Below, in pieces: positions 1 through 4,510 of a DNA stretch of 5,827 bases; position 1 is the stretch's first letter; every line of letters starts with the position of its first letter. Below the pieces are notes generated by a model. It ran no database searches. It worked only from the letters and a program-made list of their open reading frames with translations, and was not told the origin of the DNA. Location: contig CALMWD010000407.1 in NCBI GenBank assembly GCA_937873105.1, positions 1 to 5,827 on the forward strand, written 5' to 3'. Source of the stretch: an uncultured Rhodanobacteraceae bacterium. Its GTDB lineage: Bacteria; Pseudomonadota; Gammaproteobacteria; Xanthomonadales; Ahniellaceae. Made by a program: the position numbers and the translations under genes.

Positions 1-324
1 GTGCCCTTGCCGGATGGCTGCGGCGACGACGAATACCTGGCGCTGCTGCGCATGCATCTGCCGCTCGCGATCGCGCGCAGCGGCGCCGATGCCGCGATCT
101 ACCTGGCCGGTGCCGATCCCTACCTCGGCGACCGCCTCGGCCGCCTGGCGCTGAGCAAGGCCGGCCTCGCCGAGCGCGACCGGAGGGTGTTGAGCCAATG
201 CCGGACTGCCGGCTTGCCGGTCGCCATCACGATGGCCGGCGGTTATGCCGAGCAGGTCGAGGACATCGTCGACATCCACGAGGCCACCGTGCACATCGCG
301 GCCAGACTGTGCGCAAAGTCATGA
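1..324 (+). CDS. Histone deacetylase family protein, C-terminal fragment
   Basis: This is the last 107 codons of a class I/II histone-deacetylase-like zinc amidohydrolase (the family that includes acetoin-utilisation protein AcuC and acetylpolyamine amidohydrolases). The reading frame is open at the left edge, so the GTG at base 1 is most likely an internal valine and not a start. Visible signatures are the PLPDG-GDDEYL stretch (residues 2-13), AGADPYLGDRLGRLALS (36-52) whose Asp39 matches the metal-binding Asp of the family GADS/P motif, and MAGGYA (78-83) whose Tyr82 matches the catalytic tyrosine of the GGY motif. The ending VDIHEATVHIAA is usual for bacterial members. The His-Asp charge relay and the other metal ligands would lie upstream of the window. 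The natural substrate is unknown; bacterial members deacetylate small molecules or proteins. The gene ends 46 bp before the sigma factor gene on the same strand, so read-through is possible. The family call is confident, the substrate is not. Confidence 0.9.
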   Translation: MPLPDGCGDDEYLALLRMHLPLAIARSGADAAIYLAGADPYLGDRLGRLALSKAGLAERDRRVLSQCRTAGLPVAITMAGGYAEQVEDIVDIHEATVHIAARLCAKS

Positions 325-336
325 CGAACGCGGCTT

Positions 337-363
337 AAACCTTTCCGCGCCGGCGCACATCAG
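337..363 (+). promoter_or_regulatory. Candidate ECF-type promoter before the sigma factor gene
   Basis: The 46-bp gap between the deacetylase stop and the sigma factor start contains the only AT-rich patch nearby, CTTAAACCTTT. ECF sigma factors usually recognise a -35 element with an AAC core, and AAACC (337-341) fits that. About 16 bp further on lies CATCAG (358-363), which could serve as a -10. Transcription would then begin next to the ATG at 371, giving a leaderless mRNA and explaining why no Shine-Dalgarno sequence is seen. Autoregulation is common for such sigma factors, but here it is inferred from a short degenerate match only. Confidence 0.2.
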
Positions 364-370
364 ATGCGGC

Positions 371-970
371 ATGATGTTCGCCATCAATCCACTGCCGACC
401 GCTTCCGTGTCCCACGCGATGCCCGCGGAATCCGCCGACCACGCCCTTGTCCGCGCCGCGGCCGACGGCGACCGGCATGCGTTCGAGCGCCTGTACCGGC
501 GGCATTCGGCGCGCGTGTTCGCGGTGATCCTGCGACTGCAGGGCGGCGATCGCGCCCGCGCCGAGGATCTGACCCAGGATGCCTTCGTCCGCGTCTGGCA
601 GAAGCTGCCGGAGTTCCGCTTCGAAAGCGCGTTCTCCACCTGGCTGCATCGGCTGGCGGTGAACACGGCGCTGATGGCGCTGCGTTCGGCGCGTGGCGAA
701 CCGGGCGCGGACGAGGACGTGAGCGATCCCGAGTTCCATCTGGCCGACACGATGGCCCGTCTGCCCGATCTCGGCATCGATCTCGACAAGGTCATCGCCA
801 AGCTGCCGCCGCGCGCGCGTGCCGTGCTCGTTCTGCACGACGTCGAAGGCTGGAAGCACGAGGAGATTTCCGACGAACTCGGCATGGCCGTCGGTTCGTC
901 CAAGGCGCAGTTGCATCGCGCCCGCAACCTGTTGAAGCAATGGCTCGGAGGTCCCCATGGACGAGCTTGA
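371..970 (+). CDS. ECF-family RNA polymerase sigma factor (sigma-70 family)
   Basis: The 199-residue product is a group IV (ECF) sigma factor that would direct RNA polymerase to a small stress regulon. Region 2 spans about residues 38-107: FERLYRRHSARVFAV, the AEDLTQDAFVRVWQKL core (64-79) that binds the beta' clamp and the -10 element, and the FSTWLHRLAVNTALMALR helix (88-105). A linker follows, then region 4 at about 138-192, with LPPRARAVLVLHDVEGWKHEEI and a helix-turn-helix around 163-187 that reads the -35 element. No region 1.1 or region 3 is present, as expected for ECF proteins. The start is uncertain. ATG 371 is chosen because 199 residues is typical; ATG 374 and ATG 419 (183 aa) are alternatives, and none has a Shine-Dalgarno sequence. 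The open frame extends upstream to 245 but overlaps the deacetylase gene with low-complexity sequence. The end overlaps the next gene by 14 bp, the classic arrangement for a sigma/anti-sigma pair. Confidence 0.92.
   Translation: MMFAINPLPTASVSHAMPAESADHALVRAAADGDRHAFERLYRRHSARVFAVILRLQGGDRARAEDLTQDAFVRVWQKLPEFRFESAFSTWLHRLAVNTALMALRSARGEPGADEDVSDPEFHLADTMARLPDLGIDLDKVIAKLPPRARAVLVLHDVEGWKHEEISDELGMAVGSSKAQLHRARNLLKQWLGGPHGRA
947..951 (+). promoter_or_regulatory. Strong ribosome binding site of the anti-sigma gene
   Basis: GGAGG lies five bases before the ATG at 957, inside the last codons of the sigma factor gene. It fixes the start of the downstream gene and supports coupled translation of the sigma factor and its partner. 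It is the best Shine-Dalgarno sequence in the window; the sigma factor itself has none. Confidence 0.75.
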
Positions 971-1463
971 ATATCGGCGCCTGCTGAAGGCGCTGCCGCA
1001 CGCGATCGAACCCGATCGCGACCTGTTTCCCGGCATCGCCGCGCGCCTTGAACCGCGCGCCGCCGCGCAACCCCGGAGGCGCGGCTTGTTTCCCTTCGCT
1101 GCGGCCGCCGGCTTCACCGCCGTCGCGATCGCCGCAGGCTGGCTGGCGCTGCAGCGCGGGCCGGGCGCGGATGTCCCGATGGCGGCGAACGTCGCCGCAT
1201 CCACGCCGGTGATGCTGCGCGAAGCACGCGCATTGCGCGCGGAGTTCGATGCGGCCCTGGTCGCCGGCACTGCCGATCAATGGACCCAGGTGCGCGAGCA
1301 GGCCGATCCGCGTTTCGTCGCGGCCTGGACCGAACTCGACGCCGCCGAGGCCGAATTGTCGGAAGCGCTCGAACAGGATCCGAATGCGCGCTTCCTGTTG
1401 AACCGATTGAAGCAGGTGCAGGAACAACGCCTGCACCTGACCCGCAAAGCCCTTTCCGCATGA
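957..1463 (+). CDS. Single-pass membrane protein, probable zinc-free anti-sigma factor
   Basis: This 168-residue protein has an acidic/basic cytoplasmic head (1-43) with the motif LPHAIEPDRDLFPGIAARL (13-31), one hydrophobic segment at about 44-66 preceded by PRRR (positive-inside, N-terminus in the cytoplasm), and a periplasmic helical, Glu/Gln-rich tail (85-165) with coiled-coil character. Its position right after an ECF sigma gene, with overlapping frames and a strong ribosome binding site, argues that it binds and restrains that sigma factor. The Pro-x-x-Asp-Leu-x-Pro-Gly-Ile style head resembles short anti-sigma-like proteins beside ECF genes in Lysobacterales, from memory of the family. 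There is no cysteine in the protein, so the HxxxCxxC zinc anti-sigma motif is absent. The stop codon overlaps a possible ATG of the next gene (ATGA at 1460-1463). An alternative is a membrane-anchored accessory protein with no sigma binding. Membrane topology is clear; the anti-sigma role is inferred. Confidence 0.7.
   Translation: MDELEYRRLLKALPHAIEPDRDLFPGIAARLEPRAAAQPRRRGLFPFAAAAGFTAVAIAAGWLALQRGPGADVPMAANVAASTPVMLREARALRAEFDAALVAGTADQWTQVREQADPRFVAAWTELDAAEAELSEALEQDPNARFLLNRLKQVQEQRLHLTRKALSA
1413..1439 (+). other. Perfect 10-bp inverted repeat inside the anti-sigma gene
   Basis: CAGGTGCAGG (1413-1422) and CCTGCACCTG (1430-1439) are exact reverse complements separated by the seven-base loop AACAACG. 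The hairpin sits 21 bases before the anti-sigma stop codon and about 45 bases before the likely start of the DUF4097 gene. No T-run follows on either strand, so it is not an intrinsic terminator. It could shape processing or stability of the operon mRNA, or be a by-product of the QVQEQRLHL codons. Confidence 0.45.
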
Positions 1464-1473
1464 CGACGACGAT

Positions 1474-1477
1474 GGAG
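1474..1477 (+). promoter_or_regulatory. Ribosome binding site selecting the ATG at 1484
   Basis: GGAG lies six bases before ATG 1484. Two other in-frame ATGs, at 1460 (overlapping the upstream stop as ATGA) and 1472, lack such a site. The choice of 1484 also gives a compact signal peptide, so this site decides the annotated start. Confidence 0.55.
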
Positions 1478-1483
1478 TCCCCG

Positions 1484-2410
1484 ATGAATACCGCAATGCC
1501 TGGCCCGATCCGAACCACGATGCTGGCCGCCCTGGTGGCGGCGGCGATGTCCGCGCCCGCGCTGGCCGCGACGCCGATTGCCGAAACCGCGGCGCCGCTC
1601 GATGCGCGCGGGACCTTCGAAGCCTCGAACGTGCGCGGCCGCATCAGCGTCACCGCCTGGGATCGCAACGAAGTGAGCTGGAGCGGCTCGCTGGGCGAGG
1701 GCGCGAAGCTGGTGGTCGAGAAGAGCGCGACGCGGATTTCGCTCAGCGTCGAATCCGAGGGCGGCAGCAACTGGATGGGCTGGAACAAGGGGCCGCGCGA
1801 GGACAGCGTGCTGATCGTCAAGGTACCGGCCGGCGCCTCGCTCGACCTGTCCGCGGTCAGCGCCAACATCGACGTGACCGCGATGCGCGGCTCGGCCTCG
1901 ATCGAAGCGGAGTCGGTGAGCGGCGAAGTCAGCCTGCGCGCGTCCAGCGCGGACAAGCTGGAGTTGGCCAGCGTGTCCGGCGACGTGCGCTTCGAAGGCG
2001 AGGCGGGGCGCGTCGATGCCGAAACCGTCAGCGGCGACCTGCACCTGAGCGGCGCGTCCGGCGACGTGTCGGTCGAAACCGTGTCGGGCAGCGCCATCGT
2101 GCGCGCGGCGACGGTGACCGAGTTCGAGGCGGCGTCGGTCTCCGGCGACATCGACTTCGAGGGCGCGCTCGCCGCGGACGGACGCATGGACGTGGAGAGC
2201 ATGAGCGGCGACATCAGCATCACCCTGCCGGCCGACACCAGCGCGCGCGTCAGCGCCGAAACCTTCAGTGGCGATCTCGACAACGATTTCGGCCTGGCGG
2301 TCGAGAAGGAAGACGGTCCGGGTTCGACCATGCACGGCAAGCTCGGCGCCGGCAGCGCCAGCATCGAGATCGAGTCGTTCAGCGGCGATGTGAACCTGCG
2401 CAAGCGCTGA
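1484..2410 (+). CDS. Secreted DUF4097-type beta-strand repeat protein
   Basis: The 308-residue product has a signal peptide (basic residue Arg10, hydrophobic core 13-22, Ala26-Leu27-Ala28 cleavage site) and then a single-stranded beta-solenoid-like body of the DUF4097/putative adhesin family. The hallmark is a serial SGD turn: SGE 146, SGD 165, 183 and 192, SGS 201, SGD 220, 241, 262 and 300, mostly 18-21 residues apart, each preceded by a short beta strand such as AESV, LASV or AETV. An N-terminal part (about 44-118) with TAWDRNEVSWSG matches the usual entry strand of this family. There is no cysteine and no lipobox, so it is a soluble periplasmic or surface protein. No enzymatic residues are evident; the family has no firmly assigned function. 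As third gene of the sigma/anti-sigma operon it is likely a regulon output or an envelope sensor component. ATG 1460 and 1472 are alternative starts (316 or 312 aa). The operon ends in a hairpin 20 bp downstream. Confidence 0.88.
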   Translation: MNTAMPGPIRTTMLAALVAAAMSAPALAATPIAETAAPLDARGTFEASNVRGRISVTAWDRNEVSWSGSLGEGAKLVVEKSATRISLSVESEGGSNWMGWNKGPREDSVLIVKVPAGASLDLSAVSANIDVTAMRGSASIEAESVSGEVSLRASSADKLELASVSGDVRFEGEAGRVDAETVSGDLHLSGASGDVSVETVSGSAIVRAATVTEFEAASVSGDIDFEGALAADGRMDVESMSGDISITLPADTSARVSAETFSGDLDNDFGLAVEKEDGPGSTMHGKLGAGSASIEIESFSGDVNLRKR

Positions 2411-2430
2411 GCGGATCGAACCGCCGGAAA

Positions 2431-2459
2431 ACGAAGCCCGCCGAATCGGCGGGCTTCGT
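2431..2459. terminator. Bidirectional intrinsic terminator between convergent genes
   Basis: ACGAAGCCCGCCGA (2431-2444) and TCGGCGGGCTTCGT (2446-2459) are perfect 14-bp complements around a single A; in RNA the innermost bases would open into a small loop. The sequence lies between the convergent DUF4097 gene (stop 2410) and the outer-membrane protein gene (stop 2481 on the minus strand). On the minus strand the stem is followed by TTTT (complement of AAAA 2428-2431), giving a good terminator for that gene. On the plus strand the following bases, CGTCGTTC, are only weakly T-rich, so termination of the operon there is probable but less efficient. Confidence 0.85.
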
Positions 2460-2480
2460 CGTTCAGGACATCGCGTCGAA

Positions 2481-3437
2481 TCAGAGGTCCTGCTTGTAGC
2501 GGACGTAGGGCGTGCGCGCCGAGGTCTCGCTGAGCGCCGGACCGGCCGCGCCCGCATCGTCGGTCGAAGCCTTGCCGACGACGTTGCGTGCGCCGACGGT
2601 CAGTTCGCCGCGCCACGGCGTGCGCCAGGAGACGCCGATGTCGATGCCGCTCCAGTAGCTGTTCGGATAACCGGGCTGTTCGTTGAGGCGATTCACGCGG
2701 CCGGTGAGATTGCCGCTGAAGTCGCCGTAACTCATGCCGACGCCGAGCATCGCCTGTTGCAGGTCGAGCACGGGCGTGGCGTTGCCGCTGCGCAGGCGCA
2801 GCTGGCGCAGGGCGGCGTTCAACTGCACCGCCGACTGTGCGGTCAATCGCCATTGCGAATTCAGGCCGAGACCCTGGGCATCGCCGCTCAGGCCCGGCAG
2901 CAGCGGCTGCGCGCCCAGCGAGGCGCCCAGGCCGAAGTCCTGCGGGGCCAGGTACGGCACGTCTAGGCCTTCGCCCTGTGGGGCCAGCCACGAGAATCCG
3001 TAGGCCAGCGACAGGTCGAAGCGTTCGCCGCGCCATTGCGCGCCGGTGCCGGCGCTTGCGACGCGACCCGGGAGTTCGAGCTGCACGGTGCCCTGCATCA
3101 GGCACTCGCGGCCGAAGGCGCCGATGCGCAGCAGGCCCGAGGCCTCGGCGCACCAGGGCAAGGTCGCCAAGGCGTCGTTGTGGGCATGGGCGACCGAAAC
3201 GCCGGCATCGAGGCTGATCCGGCCGTTGCGATCGAAGCTGATGCCGGCTGCGCCGGCGTTGTCGCCCTGCGACAGCGGCGCGATCAGGGACTGCGCTGGA
3301 TTGAGTTCGTTGCCGAGGCGCAGGCTGGGTCGCGACGACCAGAGCTGCTGCGTGTCGTCCGCGCGGGCAGGCGTCGACACCAGCGCCGCAAGCGCCAGGG
3401 TCATCGCAGTAGCCAAGGGTGCGCGAACGCGTTGCAT
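2481..3437 (-). CDS. Predicted secreted outer-membrane beta-barrel-like protein, unrecognised family
   Basis: The 318-residue product begins with a signal peptide (Arg3, Arg5, hydrophobic 7-20, likely cleavage after the Ala24-Arg25-Ala26 site before DDT). The mature part is rich in short alternating polar/non-polar strands, for example RISLDAGVSVAH (73-84), FDLSLAYGFSW (140-150), AQGLGLNSQWRLTA (187-200), AMLGVGMSYGDFSGNLTGRV (229-248), YWSGIDIGVSWRT (261-273) and GELTVGARNVV (277-287), with turns of Gly/Asn/Asp, as in outer-membrane barrels. Two cysteines, 96 and 112, could form one disulfide. It ends YVRYKQDL, without the terminal aromatic residue typical of BAM substrates, so barrel status is inferred. 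No catalytic motif is seen and I do not recognise the family. The start at 3437 is set by GAGGA five bases upstream and by the signal peptide; the longer frame to 3539 adds a charged leader that would hide it. It lies 134 bp downstream of hslO on the same strand. Confidence 0.7.
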   Translation of the reverse strand: MQRVRAPLATAMTLALAALVSTPARADDTQQLWSSRPSLRLGNELNPAQSLIAPLSQGDNAGAAGISFDRNGRISLDAGVSVAHAHNDALATLPWCAEASGLLRIGAFGRECLMQGTVQLELPGRVASAGTGAQWRGERFDLSLAYGFSWLAPQGEGLDVPYLAPQDFGLGASLGAQPLLPGLSGDAQGLGLNSQWRLTAQSAVQLNAALRQLRLRSGNATPVLDLQQAMLGVGMSYGDFSGNLTGRVNRLNEQPGYPNSYWSGIDIGVSWRTPWRGELTVGARNVVGKASTDDAGAAGPALSETSARTPYVRYKQDL

Positions 3438-3442
3438 CGGGT

Positions 3443-3447
3443 TCCTC
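3443..3447 (-). promoter_or_regulatory. Ribosome binding site of the outer-membrane protein gene
   Basis: On the minus strand GAGGA stands five bases before the ATG at 3437. It supports this start over the 34-codon-longer open frame, which would put a charged, non-secretory leader ahead of the signal peptide. Confidence 0.6.
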
Positions 3448-3472
3448 GTGGTAGTTCTGAGACCTTGTCCGG

Positions 3473-3490
3473 GGCGGGTCGGTTCCCGCC
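3473..3490 (-). other. Small GC-rich hairpin in the leader of the outer-membrane protein gene
   Basis: GGCGGG (3473-3478) pairs with CCCGCC (3485-3490) around a six-base loop. It lies about 35 bases upstream of the minus-strand ATG, between the AT-rich promoter-like patch and the ribosome binding site, so it would be in the 5' leader. No T-run follows in the minus direction, so it is not a terminator. A stem this short arises often by chance in GC-rich DNA. Confidence 0.3.
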
Positions 3491-3505
3491 GATCCAGGGC
3501 CATCG

Positions 3506-3540
3506 ATCTTTTAACCGAAAGTTTACAAGATTTCTGCAAG
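3506..3540 (-). promoter_or_regulatory. AT-rich promoter/operator candidate for the outer-membrane protein gene
   Basis: This is the most AT-rich stretch of the window and lies in the 134-bp gap after hslO. On the minus strand it contains TTGCAG (3534-3539, -35-like) and, 17-18 bp on, GTTAAA-type sequence as a weak -10. It also holds an imperfect dyad: ATCTTTTAAC (3506-3515) faces GTTTACAAGAT (3521-3531) across CGAAA, with five outer and three inner base pairs matched. The AT island and the dyad are visible; promoter or operator function is inferred and the hexamers are poor matches to consensus. Confidence 0.35.
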
Positions 3541-3571
3541 TCCCGGAATGGGCTGGGTTTGGCAGTTCGGC

Positions 3572-4483
3572 CTACTGCGTTCGCTGCGGCGCAGCATTCA
3601 GGGTGTCACTCGCGAACACCTGTTCGAGGTCGATGCCGTCGAAGCGGTAGTGTTCATTGCAGAACTCGCAGGTCACTGCGACCTGGCCCTGTTCGGCCAG
3701 GATCGAGAAGGCTTCCTCGCGGCCGAGCGTGCGCAACATGCCGGCGACACGATCGCGCGAGCAGCGGCACTGGAAGCGGACCGGCTGGGCGTCGAACAGG
3801 CGCAGGTCGTCCTCGTGGTAGAGGCGATGCAGCAGTTCGGTGGCGTCGAGCTTCAACAGTTCCTCGGCCTGCAGCGTGTCGGCCAGGATCTTCGCGTGTT
3901 CGAAGGTGAGGGCATCGCGTTCGCGCTCGGCGCCGCCTTCGGCCGGGATCTGCTGGATCAGCACGCCGGCGCAGGTCTGGGCGTCGGAGGCCAGGTAGAT
4001 CGCGGTCGGCAGCTGCTCGGACTGCGCGAAATAGGCCTCGAAGCTGCGCGCGAGATGCTCGCCTTCGAGCGGCACCAGGCCCTGGTAACGGGTACCGGTC
4101 TCCTGCCGCTCGATGGTGATGGCGAGCACTGCGCCCTGCAGTTCTTCCGGTCGCAGCGATTGCGTCGGCGCGTCTTCGCCCCAGCGCGCGAGACCGCGCA
4201 CCTGGCCTTCGGCGGTGCATTCGGCGAACACCAGGGGCAACAGCGGCGAGGCCTTCAGATGGACCGACACGTGGCCGGCGAGCTGGATGTCGCCGGCGAA
4301 CAGCGCGGTTGCGGCGGTGACCTCGCCGAGCATGCGCGCGATGTTCTCGGGATAGTCGTCGCGGCCGCGAATCTGGCGCCAGCTGTGCTCGAGCCGCACA
4401 ATCACGCCGCGCACGCCTGCGCCTTCGAACAGGAAACGACGAATGCCTTCGGGATCGACCGGGGAAAACGGGGAATCGTTCAT
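3572..4483 (-). CDS. hslO: Redox-regulated chaperone Hsp33
   Basis: The 303-residue product is Hsp33, a cytoplasmic holdase that is switched on by oxidation and unfolding and protects proteins during hypochlorite or peroxide plus heat stress. The N-terminal substrate-binding domain includes FEGAGVRGVIVRL (19-31), the YPENIARMLGEVTAATALFAG helix region (44-64), and KASPLLPLVFAECTAEGQVRG (77-97). The C-terminal redox switch keeps all four zinc ligands: CRC at 239-241 and CEFC at 272-275, a C-x-C plus C-x2-C arrangement with 30 residues between. Two further cysteines (89, 171) are not part of the switch. Length matches the family (about 290-300). ATG 4483 is chosen because the longer open frame upstream runs into the divergent mtgA gene. 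No Shine-Dalgarno sequence is present; a -10-like CATAAT seven bases before the ATG suggests a leaderless mRNA. It ends with TAG, and no terminator is seen before the next gene. Confidence 0.96.
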   Translation of the reverse strand: MNDSPFSPVDPEGIRRFLFEGAGVRGVIVRLEHSWRQIRGRDDYPENIARMLGEVTAATALFAGDIQLAGHVSVHLKASPLLPLVFAECTAEGQVRGLARWGEDAPTQSLRPEELQGAVLAITIERQETGTRYQGLVPLEGEHLARSFEAYFAQSEQLPTAIYLASDAQTCAGVLIQQIPAEGGAERERDALTFEHAKILADTLQAEELLKLDATELLHRLYHEDDLRLFDAQPVRFQCRCSRDRVAGMLRTLGREEAFSILAEQGQVAVTCEFCNEHYRFDGIDLEQVFASDTLNAAPQRTQ

Positions 4484-4510
4484 GCCGCGCATTATGCCCG
4501 AGACGACCTG
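4484..4510. promoter_or_regulatory. Divergent hslO-mtgA promoter region with a palindromic -10-like core
   Basis: Only 27 bp separate the two start codons. At 4489-4497 lies GCATTATGC, which reads GCATAATGC on the other strand. On the minus strand CATAAT (4491-4496) matches the -10 consensus at five of six positions and sits seven bases from the hslO ATG, the distance expected if transcription starts at the ATG itself. On the plus strand CATTAT (4490-4495) matches four of six and would start transcription near 4502, close to mtgA at 4511. No good -35 element is visible for either direction (that part would lie within the opposing gene). Confidence 0.4.

Noticed and set aside
1..324. GTG at base 1 as a true start of a small 107-aa protein
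   Set aside because: The sequence aligns with the C-terminal third of histone deacetylase-like proteins, so the gene most likely continues left of the window.
245..370. Upstream extension of the sigma factor frame
   Set aside because: The first 42 codons overlap the deacetylase gene, and give Ser/Arg/Thr/Pro-rich sequence not seen in ECF sigma factors.
1001..1020. Inverted repeat CGCGATCG-AACC-CGATCGCG near the start of the anti-sigma gene, containing GCGATCG words
   Set aside because: It is a perfect 8-bp hairpin but falls in codons for HAIEPDR, has no T-run, and CGATCG words are common in this GC-rich sequence; resemblance to the cyanobacterial HIP1 octamer is coincidental.
335..1270. Minus-strand open frame opposite the sigma and anti-sigma genes
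   Set aside because: It is antisense to well-supported genes, has no ribosome binding site of note, and shows no recognisable motif.
1900..2400. Tandem DNA repeat or CRISPR-like array suggested by recurring GTSTCSGGCGAC words
   Set aside because: The words encode the protein-level SGD turns, vary in spacing and sequence, and are in one intact reading frame; there are no identical repeats and spacers.
1114..3153. Long minus-strand open frame of 679 codons
   Set aside because: It covers the anti-sigma, the DUF4097 gene and part of the outer-membrane gene in other frames; its translation is Arg/Ala/Pro/Ser-rich low complexity with no domain, as expected of antisense frames in GC-rich DNA.
3548..4510. 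Upstream extension of the mtgA frame (321 codons)
   Set aside because: It is entirely antisense to hslO, which has full family motifs; MtgA proteins begin with a short basic segment and a membrane anchor, as seen from 4511.
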